Source of the DNA: an uncultured Cellulophaga sp.
GTDB lineage: Bacteria > Bacteroidota > Bacteroidia > Flavobacteriales > Flavobacteriaceae
DNA length: 64,000 bases
Direction of reading: 5' to 3'
Assembly: GCA_947491225.1 (NCBI GenBank)
Contig: CANLIE010000010.1
Coordinates: 1-64,000 of the forward strand
Under the pieces are notes generated by a model. The model was not told where the DNA came from. It was given only the letters and a program-made list of their open reading frames with translations, and made no database searches. A program made the position numbers and the translations under genes. Positions within the stretch are counted from its first letter, which is position 1; each line of letters begins with the position of its first letter. Positions 9,463-18,664 of the stretch are shown here, piece by piece.

Positions 9463-10308
9463 TTGAAAAAAGTTAATATAATTGGAGTTCCTGAACACTT
9501 TAATCATCCATGGCATTTGGCAATTGAAGAAAATGCATTTAAAGATAGAGGCATAGATTTAGAATGGATAGATATTCCTGAAGGTACTGGTAGAATGTGT
9601 CAAATGCTGGCAGATAATGAAACAGATATAGCTATAATTCTTACCGAAGGCCTAGTAAAGAGCATTACAGCTGGCACAAAGGCAAAAATTGTACAGGAAT
9701 ATATAGCTTCTCCACTATTATGGGGCATTCACGTTAGTGCAAAAAGTAGTTATAATTCCATTGCAGATTTAAAAAATACTAAGGCAGCCATTAGTAGATT
9801 TGGTAGCGGTAGCCATCTAATGGCTTATGTTAATGCTCAAATTTTAGGATGGAATACGGCTGAATTAGAATTTGAAGTCATCAATAATTTAGATGGTGCT
9901 GTAACAAGTTTAACAGAAGGCACCGCAGATTATTTTATGTGGGAACATTTTACCACCAAACCTTTAGTAGATAATGGTACGTTTAAATGTATTGGAGATT
10001 GTCCTACTCCTTGGCCTTGTTTTGTAATTGCAGCTACAGAAAAATTCATTACAGAAAACTCTGGTACATTACAGCACATCTTAGAAATCATAAATCTATA
10101 CTCAGAAGAATTTAAATCTATACCAAGTATAGACAGAACAGTAGCAAATAGATATAAGCAAAAACTAGATGATATTAAAAAATGGTTATCCATTACACAA
10201 TGGAGTCAATCTCAAATGAGTGAAAAAACATTGAAAAAAGTACAAGACACACTACTTTCATTAGATTTAATTGATAAAAAATTAGACACCAAGTCTATTT
10301 TGTTGTAG
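9463..10308 (+). CDS. Substrate-binding-protein-like fold (NMT1/SsuA type), cytoplasmic
   Basis: A 281-aa two-lobed binding-protein fold. NHPWHLAIEENAFKDRGIDLEW matches the NMT1/SsuA/TauA family, and the middle has LKNTKAAISRFGSGSHLMAYV. It begins at a TTG codon six bases past the phosphorylase stop. No signal peptide or lipobox is present and no ABC permease or ATPase lies nearby, so it is unlikely to serve transport. A cytosolic metabolic role, as in Mqn-type enzymes sharing this fold, is possible but unproven. Confidence 0.72.
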   Translation: MKKVNIIGVPEHFNHPWHLAIEENAFKDRGIDLEWIDIPEGTGRMCQMLADNETDIAIILTEGLVKSITAGTKAKIVQEYIASPLLWGIHVSAKSSYNSIADLKNTKAAISRFGSGSHLMAYVNAQILGWNTAELEFEVINNLDGAVTSLTEGTADYFMWEHFTTKPLVDNGTFKCIGDCPTPWPCFVIAATEKFITENSGTLQHILEIINLYSEEFKSIPSIDRTVANRYKQKLDDIKKWLSITQWSQSQMSEKTLKKVQDTLLSLDLIDKKLDTKSILL

Positions 10309-10376
10309 ACAGTTCTAGTACTGTTGAATTATAAAACAATGGTTTTAACTTTTTAGGCTGTATTTATTTTATATAA

Positions 10377-10413
10377 AAAGCCCACACATATGATTAAATT
10401 ATGAGTGGGCTTT
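10377..10413. terminator. Bidirectional terminator
   Basis: AAAGCCCAC (10377-10385) pairs with GTGGGCTTT (10405-10413), flanked by A and T tracts, between the convergent substrate-binding-protein and DUF4870 genes. Confidence 0.8.
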
Positions 10414-10432
10414 AAAATATAATTAATATTTT

Positions 10433-10795
10433 TTATGAAATAAATGGTATGGTCATAAATTTACTAGGAGCTTCTCCATTACCAGCTCTTACTGCATTTA
10501 CTATGGGCATTATAAACCCAATGATTCCTACAAATAAGAAACCTAATAATCCAAGTCCAAACAATAGTATGGCAGGTAAGCTAATAAAAAGATATAAGAG
10601 TAAGCTTAACTGAAAATTAATGATAGATTTTCCATGCTCATTCATACCTTCAACAGTGTCTTTAGATGTTAACCAAAGAATTAAAGGGACTATAAACCCT
10701 CCAATACCGGTAACGTAGTGTAATAATTGTGTTAAATGAGTAACAGATACTAATGAATTATCTGTTCTTGTGATTTTTTGATTAATGATTTCCAT
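10433..10795 (-). CDS. DUF4870 small membrane protein
   Basis: A 120-aa inner-membrane protein with about three hydrophobic segments (GGFIVPLILWL; FQLSLLLYLFISLPAILLF; LGFLFVGIIGFIMPIVNAV) and the DUF4870 hallmarks HYVTGIGGFIVPL and HGKSIINFQLS. Function of the family is unknown. It is monocistronic, with terminators on both sides. The 5' region (10813-10838) contains a short TATTACTA/TAGTAATA-like dyad that could be an operator. Confidence 0.85.
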   Translation of the reverse strand: MEIINQKITRTDNSLVSVTHLTQLLHYVTGIGGFIVPLILWLTSKDTVEGMNEHGKSIINFQLSLLLYLFISLPAILLFGLGLLGFLFVGIIGFIMPIVNAVRAGNGEAPSKFMTIPFIS

Positions 10796-10947
10796 TTTGA
10801 TTGATTTTAATGTTATTACTATATCAGTAGTAATATTTTGTAAAATGTTACAAAAAAACTAAAAATCTGAGTTCAATCTATGAATTTGACTTATAAGCTT
10901 GATTTTAATGCCCTTTTTTGATTGAAAATTTACATCAATCTAAAAAC

Positions 10948-10985
10948 AAAAAAAGCCTGTATCTATTACAATACAGGCACATTAA
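10948..10985 (-). terminator. Terminator of the S9 peptidase gene
   Basis: GCCTGTAT (10955-10962) pairs with ATACAGGC (10971-10978). On the minus strand it is followed by a run of seven U, 28 bases beyond the S9 stop. Confidence 0.8.
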
Positions 10986-11005
10986 CAATTTACGTTTTCT
11001 ATTTT

Positions 11006-13537
11006 TTAATGCTTAGGAACAGCTCTATTTATTTCTAACATATCAACATTTGTAGCTTCTACTCCTAAAAAGTGTTTGCTAAAATAATCTGCTTTTAGCC
11101 AAAAGAAATACTCTGTCATACTTCCAAAACCGTGTCTTTGTCCTGGCATCATCATAAAATCAAATCTCTTATTGGCTTTAATTAATGCATTTGCCATTCT
11201 AATTGTAGCTCCTGGATGCACATTATTATCTATATCACCAGTTACCAACAATAATTTGCCTTTTAAATTAGCTGCCAAAGATTGGTTTTTATCTATGTCA
11301 TACTTATAACTAATAATACCTTTTGCATCTTTTACTTCCTCAACTCCGTGATGCGTTTCACTCCACCAACTGTTATACATAGAATTATCATGATTACCAG
11401 CAGATGAAACTGCTACCTTAAAAAAGTCTGGATACACTAACATTGCTGCTGTAGACATAAATCCACCTCCAGAGTGGCCAAAAATACCAACCTTGTTTAT
11501 ATCTATAAAAGAATGTTTGTCTGCTAATTGCTCTGCAACATACTTTTTATCTGCCAAACCATAATCTCTTAAGTTACCATAACCATAATTATGATACCAC
11601 TTAGACCTGTCAGGATGCCCTCCCCTATTACCCAAGGTTACAACAATAAAACCAACTTGTGCTAGCCTGTCTAATCTATTCATAGAAACAGAAAAAGATT
11701 TATTTACAGCCTCTGTTTGCGGACCAGGATATACATATTCTAAAAGTGGGTAACTCTTAGTTTCATCAAAATTAAAAGGCTTATACATTACACCGTAAAG
11801 ATCTGTAACACCATCATCTGCTTTTACTTTAAATGGCTCAGGAAATTGGTAACCTGTTGCCATTAAAGCTGATAAATCTGCTTCTTCTAACTTTAATACA
11901 AGATTACCATTACTAGATCTTAACTCAGATTTTGGTACTGTATTTACTCTAGAATAATTGTTGACAAAAAACCTATTAGAGTCTGCCATACTTGTGCCAG
12001 TATTAAAATCTCCTTTGTTTAAGTTTTTTAATCCAGTACCATTTAAATTAACTTTAAACAAATGCTCGTAATAAGGATCTTGCTCTGGTGTTACCCCGTT
12101 TGCTGTAAAAAACAAGGTACGTTCTTTTTCATTTACACCAACAAAACCTTTAGAATGATAACTACCGCTTGTAATTTGGTTTTTAAGATTTCCGTTTGCA
12201 TCATACAAATAAAAATGTGCCCAACCGTCTCTTTCAGACCAATGTATTATTTCTTGTTCATTATTAAACAAAACTATCTGCTTTGACTCTACATAGGTGT
12301 TTAATTCCTCTTTAATTAGTGTTTTAACCTCTCCTGAGTTTATATCAGCAACACAAATATTTACCTTTTTACGATCTCTGCTCGTAGTACTAAAATAAAT
12401 TTTATTTTTTCTGGAAAGTAATAATGAAGGTTTAAAGTCATCACTTCTATTCATTTTTTTAGTTGGAGCTGAATACACGTTTATATTTTGTTGCTTTGTA
12501 GTATCTAATTGTACAGAAAGCACCTCTTTAGAAGGCATATCAAAAACTAAAATTTCTGGTATTATAAATTCTTTTTCTCCAGGCATATGATATTTATACG
12601 TTTCTAATGTTGGTCTTTTTTTAGCAACAGAATTTATAACCCACAAATCTTTTAAATCTCTAGAATCTGTACGTAGGTATACAAACTTTTTAGAATCATG
12701 ACTCCAATTCCCCCATACAGGTTTCCTATCATCTTTTTTCTCTTCTTTAGTTTCATTATTTTCACTTCCAAAACTACCGCCATAAGCATAATTTTCTACA
12801 CCATCTTTGGTCCATTGGTGTTCTACAATGGTAGTGTCTTTTTCATCTTTAACAGCTTTTAAAAAGTTAGCCTTATCCATCCAATACAAATTGTGCTGTT
12901 TAGAGAACAATACAATTGTACTATCTGGTGCAATATTTGCCCAACGCTTCCACTTTTTTTTCTCTTCTTTTTTAGTGTTAATAATAATTAAACCATTACC
13001 TCCTAATTTATACTCTAAATAATACTCTTTGTTTTCTTTTTTAGGTGTCTTTTTAGTTTTTTTTACTTTAGTAGAATCTTTAGAGATGGTATCTTTTTCA
13101 ACCGCTTTTTCTTCTTTATCATCTACTACATCTACTTTTTCTTTAGACGTTACTCTAAAACGTATTGCCGTTTCATTCTTTACAAATTTAAAACTGAAAC
13201 GTGGTAAATGCTGGGCATCATAAGGATCTTTAGTTATTAAAGTAAGCCATTTGGCCATCTTGGCATTATCAAACAACTTGGTTTTTGTACCTTTGTCCGC
13301 ATCAACTATATAATAATTAGTACCTTCAGTAGTTTTGTATTGATACCAAAAACGGTTACCATTTTTTAACCAATTAGGACGTATAGTTGTAGAGTGTACA
13401 ATTTTCCTTAAATTATTTGGCGAAAATTTAGCTGCTAGTCTGTAATTGGGAGTCGGTACATTTGTAGTTTCTTCTTGTGCAAATGTTACTGTAAAACATA
13501 TTAACAAGAAAAATAACAATATTTTTTTTCTAATCAT
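11006..13537 (-). CDS. S9 family peptidase, DPP-IV-like, exported
   Basis: An 843-aa serine peptidase with signal peptide MIRKKILLFFLLICFTVTFA. Residues about 30-580 form the DPP-IV N-terminal beta-propeller; residues about 590-830 are the alpha/beta hydrolase. The catalytic triad is S689 (GHSGGG), D770 (GDIDNNVHP) and H802 (GQRHGFG). A Lys/Glu-rich stretch near residues 130-170 (KTKKTPKKENKE) is an insertion in the propeller. It probably releases N-terminal dipeptides from exported peptides in the periplasm. Confidence 0.92.
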   Translation of the reverse strand: MIRKKILLFFLLICFTVTFAQEETTNVPTPNYRLAAKFSPNNLRKIVHSTTIRPNWLKNGNRFWYQYKTTEGTNYYIVDADKGTKTKLFDNAKMAKWLTLITKDPYDAQHLPRFSFKFVKNETAIRFRVTSKEKVDVVDDKEEKAVEKDTISKDSTKVKKTKKTPKKENKEYYLEYKLGGNGLIIINTKKEEKKKWKRWANIAPDSTIVLFSKQHNLYWMDKANFLKAVKDEKDTTIVEHQWTKDGVENYAYGGSFGSENNETKEEKKDDRKPVWGNWSHDSKKFVYLRTDSRDLKDLWVINSVAKKRPTLETYKYHMPGEKEFIIPEILVFDMPSKEVLSVQLDTTKQQNINVYSAPTKKMNRSDDFKPSLLLSRKNKIYFSTTSRDRKKVNICVADINSGEVKTLIKEELNTYVESKQIVLFNNEQEIIHWSERDGWAHFYLYDANGNLKNQITSGSYHSKGFVGVNEKERTLFFTANGVTPEQDPYYEHLFKVNLNGTGLKNLNKGDFNTGTSMADSNRFFVNNYSRVNTVPKSELRSSNGNLVLKLEEADLSALMATGYQFPEPFKVKADDGVTDLYGVMYKPFNFDETKSYPLLEYVYPGPQTEAVNKSFSVSMNRLDRLAQVGFIVVTLGNRGGHPDRSKWYHNYGYGNLRDYGLADKKYVAEQLADKHSFIDINKVGIFGHSGGGFMSTAAMLVYPDFFKVAVSSAGNHDNSMYNSWWSETHHGVEEVKDAKGIISYKYDIDKNQSLAANLKGKLLLVTGDIDNNVHPGATIRMANALIKANKRFDFMMMPGQRHGFGSMTEYFFWLKADYFSKHFLGVEATNVDMLEINRAVPKH

Positions 13538-13574
13538 TTGTTAGTTTTTTAGTTAGGATTTTTTTTGGTTATAA

Positions 13575-13582
13575 CAAAAGTA
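13575..13582 (-). promoter_or_regulatory. Promoter -7 element for the S9 peptidase gene
   Basis: Minus-strand TACTTTTG fits TAnnTTTG exactly and would give a leader of about 30 bases before the ATG at 13537. No convincing -33 box is seen. Confidence 0.5.
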
Positions 13583-13778
13583 TCATTACACTTTAAAACT
13601 AACATACATTTAACATTTTGTTAAGATGCGTTATTACTTAAAAGTTAACTATCAGCATAATTATAAAAGGTGTTACTTATATCTATCCTTTTAATACAAT
13701 CTCCCATAGACTTAAAATTTATATGCTAGATCTAACTTATTTAGTGCAAAATGAATATACATCAACTTTAATAATTTG

Positions 13779-13786
13779 TATTTTTG
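13779..13786 (+). promoter_or_regulatory. Promoter -7 element directly before mnmE
   Basis: TATTTTTG ends five bases before the mnmE ATG at 13792, implying a leaderless or nearly leaderless transcript. The -33 region lacks a clear TTG, so this rests on one box. Confidence 0.4.
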
Positions 13787-13791
13787 CATTT

Positions 13792-15180
13792 ATGTTTTCA
13801 CAAGACACCATAGTTGCATTAGCAACACCATCTGGCGCTGGTGCTATAGCTGTTATTAGGCTTTCTGGACCAGAAGCAATTACTTTGGTAAATGCTAAGT
13901 TTAAATCTATACACAATAAAGATTTAACAAAACAAAAAACACATACTATACATTTAGGTCATATTGTAGATGGCAGTAAAGTGTATGATGAAGTTTTAGT
14001 ATCACTCTTTAAAGGTCCTAATTCTTATACAGGTGAAAATGTAATAGAAATTTCTTGTCACGGATCTCAATACATACAGCAACAAATTATACAATTGTTT
14101 TTACGTGATGGGTGCAGAATGGCAGATGCAGGCGAGTTTACTTTACGTGCTTTTTTAAATGGTAAGTTAGATCTAAGTCAGGCTGAAGCTGTGGCTGATT
14201 TAATAGCGTCTGACAATGAGGCTAGTCACCAGATAGCGATGCAACAAATGCGTGGTGGGTTTTCTTCAGAAATTAAAAAGTTAAGGGAAGAATTACTAAA
14301 TTTTGCATCTTTAATAGAGTTAGAATTAGATTTTGCTGAGGAAGATGTAGAATTTGCAGACCGCACACAGTTTAAAACACTATTATCAAGAATACAAGAA
14401 GTTTTAAAACGATTAATTAATTCTTTTGCAGTAGGCAATGTATTAAAAAACGGAATTCCGGTTGCTATTGTGGGCGAGCCCAATGTGGGTAAATCTACGC
14501 TACTAAATGCTTTTTTAAATGAAGACCGTGCTATTGTAAGTGATATTGCGGGTACAACAAGAGATACTATAGAAGACGAAATATCTATTGGTGGCATTGG
14601 ATTTCGTTTTATTGACACAGCTGGCATACGAGAAACAGAAAATATTATTGAAAATATTGGTATTAAAAAGACTTTTGAAAAAATAGAACAAGCACAAGTT
14701 GTGCTGTATTTAAGTCCACTAACACCTGCTATAGAAAACTTAGAAAGTATAAAAATAGAGATTGAAAAAATAAAAAATCGATTTCCGTTAAAAACGCTTG
14801 TTGTAATTACCAATAAGAAAGATTTATATACTCCTGAACAAATAGAAACTATAGAAACAGAAATACCTGCTACGCTATTTATTTCGGCTAAAACAGGTGA
14901 TGGCGTAGAAACATTAAAAAATAAACTTCTTGAGTTTATAAATACTGGTGCTTTGCATAATAATGAAACTATTGTTACCAATACCAGACATTATGATGCT
15001 TTACTAAAATCCTTAGAAGAAATTGAAAAAGTACAATTAGCAATGGATGATGGCATTTCTGGAGATTTACTTGCTATTGACCTAAAAGAAGCGTTATACC
15101 ATTTAGGAGAAATAACTGGTCAAGTATCTAATGACGAGTTACTTGGAAACATATTTGCTAATTTCTGTATCGGGAAATAA
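13792..15180 (+). CDS. mnmE: tRNA modification GTPase MnmE
   Basis: A 462-aa GTPase that, with MnmG, installs the carboxymethylaminomethyl group on wobble uridine of certain tRNAs. The N-terminal folate-binding domain opens DTIVALATPSGAGAIAVIRLSG. The G domain has G1 GEPNVGKS at 228-235, DIAGTTRD, DTAGIRE and the NKKD-type G4. The catalytic C-terminal C460 lies in CIGK. I use the ATG at 13792: an ATG at 13723 would add 23 residues foreign to the family. The last codons coincide with the left edge of an integrated element, a known att location for some genomic islands. Confidence 0.95.
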   Translation: MFSQDTIVALATPSGAGAIAVIRLSGPEAITLVNAKFKSIHNKDLTKQKTHTIHLGHIVDGSKVYDEVLVSLFKGPNSYTGENVIEISCHGSQYIQQQIIQLFLRDGCRMADAGEFTLRAFLNGKLDLSQAEAVADLIASDNEASHQIAMQQMRGGFSSEIKKLREELLNFASLIELELDFAEEDVEFADRTQFKTLLSRIQEVLKRLINSFAVGNVLKNGIPVAIVGEPNVGKSTLLNAFLNEDRAIVSDIAGTTRDTIEDEISIGGIGFRFIDTAGIRETENIIENIGIKKTFEKIEQAQVVLYLSPLTPAIENLESIKIEIEKIKNRFPLKTLVVITNKKDLYTPEQIETIETEIPATLFISAKTGDGVETLKNKLLEFINTGALHNNETIVTNTRHYDALLKSLEEIEKVQLAMDDGISGDLLAIDLKEALYHLGEITGQVSNDELLGNIFANFCIGK

Positions 15181-15246
15181 TTAAGCTTCTTTTTATTGGT
15201 TTTTGCTTGTTTTTCAACGGTTTACATATTCTTTTTTGTTGCCTAA
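15160..15246. other. Probable left attachment junction of the integrated element (3' end of mnmE)
   Basis: The end of mnmE (codons for NFCIGK and the stop at 15178-15180) is followed at once by a T-rich stretch and then by the HTH/integrase module. Tyrosine-recombinase islands elsewhere, such as SGI1, use this same gene end. I looked by eye for a second copy of TTCTGTATCGGGAAATAA near 36650-38000 and did not find one, so the core site and right end are unresolved. Confidence 0.5.
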
Positions 15247-15385
15247 TTGCCCTTTTTTAACTATATTTGTTTCATATATGTTGCCCAAAATACGGATTTG
15301 TTGCCCAAATCTGTTGGCAAAAATAAAGGCGTAATGATGCACCATATTGCCCCACGTTGCACCATAACGCTACATAAAGCACCAT
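15247..15385. promoter_or_regulatory. Phased repeat boxes before the HTH/integrase genes
   Basis: GCACCAT occurs at 15339, 15359 and 15379, exactly 20 bp apart. TTGCCCAAA begins at 15281 and 15301, also 20 bp apart, with related TTGCCC at 15247 and 15347. The last GCACCAT ends three bases before the ATG at 15388. Two-turn spacing places the boxes on one DNA face. They may be arm-type integrase or excisionase sites, or an autoregulatory operator. The repeats are seen; the function is inferred. Confidence 0.55.
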
Positions 15386-15387
15386 TT

Positions 15388-15753
15388 ATGAGCAGTAATT
15401 TATACATCCCGAAAACTTGTAAGCATTGCGGAAATGCTTTTACAGCACGTACAACAGTAACTCAATACTGTGGTAATTCTTGCGCTAAAAAAGCCTATAA
15501 GGCCAGAAAGCGTAAAGAAAAAATTCAATCAACTCTTAATGCTGATATGAAGCAAAAGAATGAAGTGGTTGAGGTTCAAAATACAAATGCTGTAAACAAT
15601 AAAGATTTTTTAAGCGTTACAGAGGCTTCTCAATTAATTGGTGTTAGTAGATGGACCATTCAAAGAATGATTCAACAAGGACGTTTAAAAGCTGTTCCTT
15701 TCGGAAGAAAACGTATTGTAGCCAGATGGCAAATAGAAAACCTTTTTAATTAG
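15388..15753 (+). CDS. Zinc-finger plus HTH (excisionase-like) protein
   Basis: A 121-aa protein. The N-terminal CKHCGNAFTARTTVTQYCGNSCAKKAYKA has the C-x2-C..C-x3-C spacing of a small zinc ribbon. The C-terminal 50 residues are an MerR/excisionase-type HTH (LSVTEASQLIGVSRWTIQRMIQQGRLKAVPFGRKRIV). I start at the ATG at 15388, just past the GCACCAT boxes; an upstream in-frame ATG at 15247 would translate the repeat region. It immediately precedes the integrase gene and is a good candidate recombination directionality factor or repressor. Confidence 0.8.
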   Translation: MSSNLYIPKTCKHCGNAFTARTTVTQYCGNSCAKKAYKARKRKEKIQSTLNADMKQKNEVVEVQNTNAVNNKDFLSVTEASQLIGVSRWTIQRMIQQGRLKAVPFGRKRIVARWQIENLFN

Positions 15754-15759
15754 CATCCT

Positions 15760-16854
15760 ATGAAAGTAACATTAAGACAACGCAAGAAGAATGACAAAAT
15801 AAGTTTGTATTTAGATTACTATCATAAAGGCAAACGTAAAACCGAATATTTGCGTTTATACCTTACACCTAACCCTAAAACTAAAACCGAAAGAGAGGTT
15901 AACAAGAAAACCAAACAATTAGCGGAAACTATTTGCGCTCAACGACAGATTGAAATTCAAAACGGTATTTATGGATTCCAAGATATTGAGAAATTAAAAG
16001 GGAGTTTTATTACTTATGTAACAGCATTAGCAGAGAAAAAGAATACAAGCTCTGGTAACTATGGTAATTGGAACAGTATGTTAAAACATCTAAAAACTTT
16101 TTGTCCAACAGACGTAAGTTTTCAAGATATTGATAAGGATTTTGTAGAACGGTTTAAAGAGTATTTAGATAAGGATGCTATGGCAAGAGCAGGTAAAAAA
16201 TTATCTCAAAACTCTAAATATTCCTATTATGGAAAATTTAATGCAGCATTAAAACAAGCTGTTAAAGATGGTATTTTAAGAATAAACCCAGCAAATGGTG
16301 TTGAGTATTTTAAACAAGGTGAACCTCAACGAGAGTTTTTAACTTTGGATGAATTACAAATAGCAGTTAACACAGAATGTGAGTTACCACTTTTAAAAAG
16401 TGCTTTTATATTTTCTGCGCTTACCGGTTTACGTTGGTCAGATATTGAAAAACTGATTTGGTCAGAAATTCAACATTCTAAAGAAATGGGCTATTATATT
16501 CGTTTCAGACAAAAGAAAACAAAAGGAGTTGAAACTTTACCTATTTCAGACCAAGCGGCAGAACTGTTAGGAGATAAAGGTAAACCTGAAGAAAAAGTTT
16601 TTCAAGGTTTACATTATAGTGCTTGGTCAAATTTAAAGTTGCAACAATGGATGCTTAAAGCAGGAATAACAAAAAATATCACGTTCCATTGTGCGCGTCA
16701 TACCTATGCAACTTTACAATTAACTTTAGGAACAGATATTTATACTGTTTCCAAGTTATTAGGTCATAAGGAATTGAGAACTACGCAGATTTATGCAAAA
16801 GTTATTGATGATAAAAAGAAAGAAGCTGCTAATAAAATTAAATTGGATTTATAA
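15760..16854 (+). CDS. Tyrosine recombinase (site-specific integrase)
   Basis: A 364-aa phage-type integrase. The N-terminal arm-binding domain (MKVTLRQRKKNDKISLYLDYYHKG) is followed by a SAM-like core-binding domain (about 90-190) and the catalytic domain. Active-site residues read R225 (TGLRWSD), H310 and R313 (HCARH), H336 (LLGHKE) and Y345 (TQIYAK), so it should be active. It most likely integrates and excises the island at mnmE. Its stop overlaps the start of the next gene. Confidence 0.92.
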   Translation: MKVTLRQRKKNDKISLYLDYYHKGKRKTEYLRLYLTPNPKTKTEREVNKKTKQLAETICAQRQIEIQNGIYGFQDIEKLKGSFITYVTALAEKKNTSSGNYGNWNSMLKHLKTFCPTDVSFQDIDKDFVERFKEYLDKDAMARAGKKLSQNSKYSYYGKFNAALKQAVKDGILRINPANGVEYFKQGEPQREFLTLDELQIAVNTECELPLLKSAFIFSALTGLRWSDIEKLIWSEIQHSKEMGYYIRFRQKKTKGVETLPISDQAAELLGDKGKPEEKVFQGLHYSAWSNLKLQQWMLKAGITKNITFHCARHTYATLQLTLGTDIYTVSKLLGHKELRTTQIYAKVIDDKKKEAANKIKLDL

Positions 16855-17858
16855 TGGCTAAAGACCTATTTATTGACTTACTGTATGTGGAAAAGGTTAC
16901 TGACGATAAAAGAACCGATAACCAATTTAAAGAGCTTTTAAATGGCTTTAAAAAAGAATATCCTATAACCACGCCTAATTATGAAATCGACTTTAAAAAA
17001 GCATATTCAAACAAGCGTAAATATTACTTTAAACTAATCGAAAACGATTATATCAAAAAGTTTAATGCCATTAATGATACCCTTGAAGCAAATTCAACAC
17101 CTGGTCATTTGTCTTTCCTCTATGACAAAGAATTTAACCGAATTACAAATTATTTAACCCAGATTAGCAATTACATTTCTGAAAATGATCTTGATGAAAG
17201 TTTATATTTAAAGCCTACTAATAATGACAAATCAGATGAAGCTTATATAATTTCATTTTTAAAAGCAAATGCAATGATGCTTTTAATGGAGCTTCAAGAA
17301 CGGTTTTCAGACTTAAGTGATACAGAAATTTATACTATCGAAGAACTACACGAAGTATTCTTTAACGAAGAACCACCTCAAGAGTTAGTTGTAAAAGTTT
17401 ATAGTGGTTCAGAAATAAAGTCAGTTAGAAAACCGAAAAAACAGAGTTCTATATTTAAAGCTATACAAGGTGATATTAGAGAGGACAACAGCGAAGTATT
17501 ATCATATAACGAGTTAATAGACAAAACCAAACAAAGAGAATTTTCTAAATTAGAAGTTACTTTAAATGAAAAAGGTATTATAGATGATAACTATTATTTT
17601 ATCAAAAAACGAGGTAATAAAAAGCTACTTGCAGCTTTTATGGTAAAATTAACAGAAGCTAATTACTTTACAGAACGTTTATTTTCTGAAAATAACCCAC
17701 CCAAGAAAATAGAACCTAAACATATCTATAAATTCTTTGCACATAGATATGGCCCAAAGAGTGATGCTAACAAAGAGTATCGAAATTTTTTAGGTACAGA
17801 AAAACGAGCATATCAAAAATTGGTTGATAATACCTATTGGTTAGACCAAATCAAATAA
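16854..17858 (+). CDS. Uncharacterised element protein
   Basis: A 334-aa hydrophilic, mostly helical protein with no signal peptide or membrane segment. I do not recognise a domain. The C-terminal segment (HIYKFFAHRYGPKSDANKEYRNFLGTEKRAYQKLV) looks like a compact helical domain. The start overlaps the integrase stop (TAATGG), so the two are coupled. An element-borne accessory role is inferred only from position. Confidence 0.6.
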   Translation: MAKDLFIDLLYVEKVTDDKRTDNQFKELLNGFKKEYPITTPNYEIDFKKAYSNKRKYYFKLIENDYIKKFNAINDTLEANSTPGHLSFLYDKEFNRITNYLTQISNYISENDLDESLYLKPTNNDKSDEAYIISFLKANAMMLLMELQERFSDLSDTEIYTIEELHEVFFNEEPPQELVVKVYSGSEIKSVRKPKKQSSIFKAIQGDIREDNSEVLSYNELIDKTKQREFSKLEVTLNEKGIIDDNYYFIKKRGNKKLLAAFMVKLTEANYFTERLFSENNPPKKIEPKHIYKFFAHRYGPKSDANKEYRNFLGTEKRAYQKLVDNTYWLDQIK

Positions 17859-17874
17859 ATCTTCATTTTTATAA

Positions 17875-17981
17875 AGTGGTATTTTCTCTACTTAATACCA
17901 AATAGATAATACCAAAAATAACATAACTTATTGTTTTACAATGGTTTAACAATACCATTTTTTCTCTTATCTATTATACCA
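17875..17981. promoter_or_regulatory. ATACCA/TGGTAT box cluster in the 210-bp gap
   Basis: ATACCA is at 17895, 17909, 17952 and 17976, with the complement TGGTAT at 17875, in the gap before the HTH pair. Spacing is irregular (14, 43 and 24 bp). Downstream, 18028-18045 is a near-perfect dyad (GACTTTTGCGCAGAAGTC). These could be an operator cluster or part of an origin for the replication genes that follow. No gene is seen in the gap. Confidence 0.4.
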
Positions 17982-18068
17982 AACACCTTTTTCCATATTT
18001 GCTATGTCCTTGACAATCAAGGATGACTTTTGCGCAGAAGTCCATTTTTAAATTAAAATTTATAAAAG

Positions 18069-18371
18069 ATGGACGTTAAAATTATAGAACGTTTAGAAAG
18101 CATCGAAAAGTTGTTAATAGAACAACAAACGTTGCAAAAGCAAGTATTGAACTTCAATGAAACTTGCAAGTATTTAGAACTATCACAATCGCACTTGTAT
18201 AAACTTACAAGTACGGGAGCCATTCCACATTATAAACCGAATGGAAAAAAAATCTATTTCCAACGTCAGGAGTTAGACCAATGGTTACTGCGTAACCGTA
18301 TGGATTCCCAAGATGAAATCGAACAGCAAGCTGCCGATTACCTAATCAAAAAAGGAAAGGTAAAGTTATGA
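18069..18371 (+). CDS. Small HTH (excisionase family) DNA-binding protein
   Basis: A 100-aa protein. An N-terminal coiled coil (ERLESIEKLLIEQQTLQKQV) precedes an HTH_17-type winged helix (LNFNETCKYLELSQSHLYKLTSTGAIPHYKPNGKKIYF). Proteins of this kind are standard accessory factors on Bacteroidota mobile elements. Its stop overlaps the start of a second HTH gene (ATGA), so the two are probably made in step. Confidence 0.82.
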   Translation: MDVKIIERLESIEKLLIEQQTLQKQVLNFNETCKYLELSQSHLYKLTSTGAIPHYKPNGKKIYFQRQELDQWLLRNRMDSQDEIEQQAADYLIKKGKVKL

Positions 18372-18664
18372 CTGAAATAATCGATTTACTCTTGGCACTC
18401 TCACAAGAGATTAAGGACATAAAAGCACGTATCGAATTAATAAGAGCAACGAGAGCAGAATGCTTAAAAGATACGTGGATTGACAATCAAGATGTGTTGC
18501 AAGCGCTACATATTAGCCAACGCACACTACAAACTTTCCGTTCAAATGGTACACTTCCATATAGCAAGATACAGGGTAAATTTTATTACAAGGTATCAGA
18601 TATAGAGGAATTATTACAGAGCAATTATTACAACCCAAATTTCAAATGCGATGGTAATAAGTAG
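18368..18664 (+). CDS. Second small HTH DNA-binding protein
   Basis: A 98-aa protein with an N-terminal helix (DLLLALSQEIKDIKARIEL) and an HTH_17-like domain (DNQDVLQALHISQRTLQTFRSNGTLPYSKIQGKFYYKVSDIEELL). It overlaps its upstream neighbour by 4 bases and the downstream VirE-N gene by 14 bases. A tandem of two such proteins suggests a heteromeric DNA-binding unit for excision or replication control. Confidence 0.8.
   Translation: MTEIIDLLLALSQEIKDIKARIELIRATRAECLKDTWIDNQDVLQALHISQRTLQTFRSNGTLPYSKIQGKFYYKVSDIEELLQSNYYNPNFKCDGNK

Noticed and set aside
14226-14981. Long antisense reading frame inside mnmE
   Set aside because: mnmE is a complete, motif-perfect gene; the antisense frame has Ser/Phe-rich composition and no family features.
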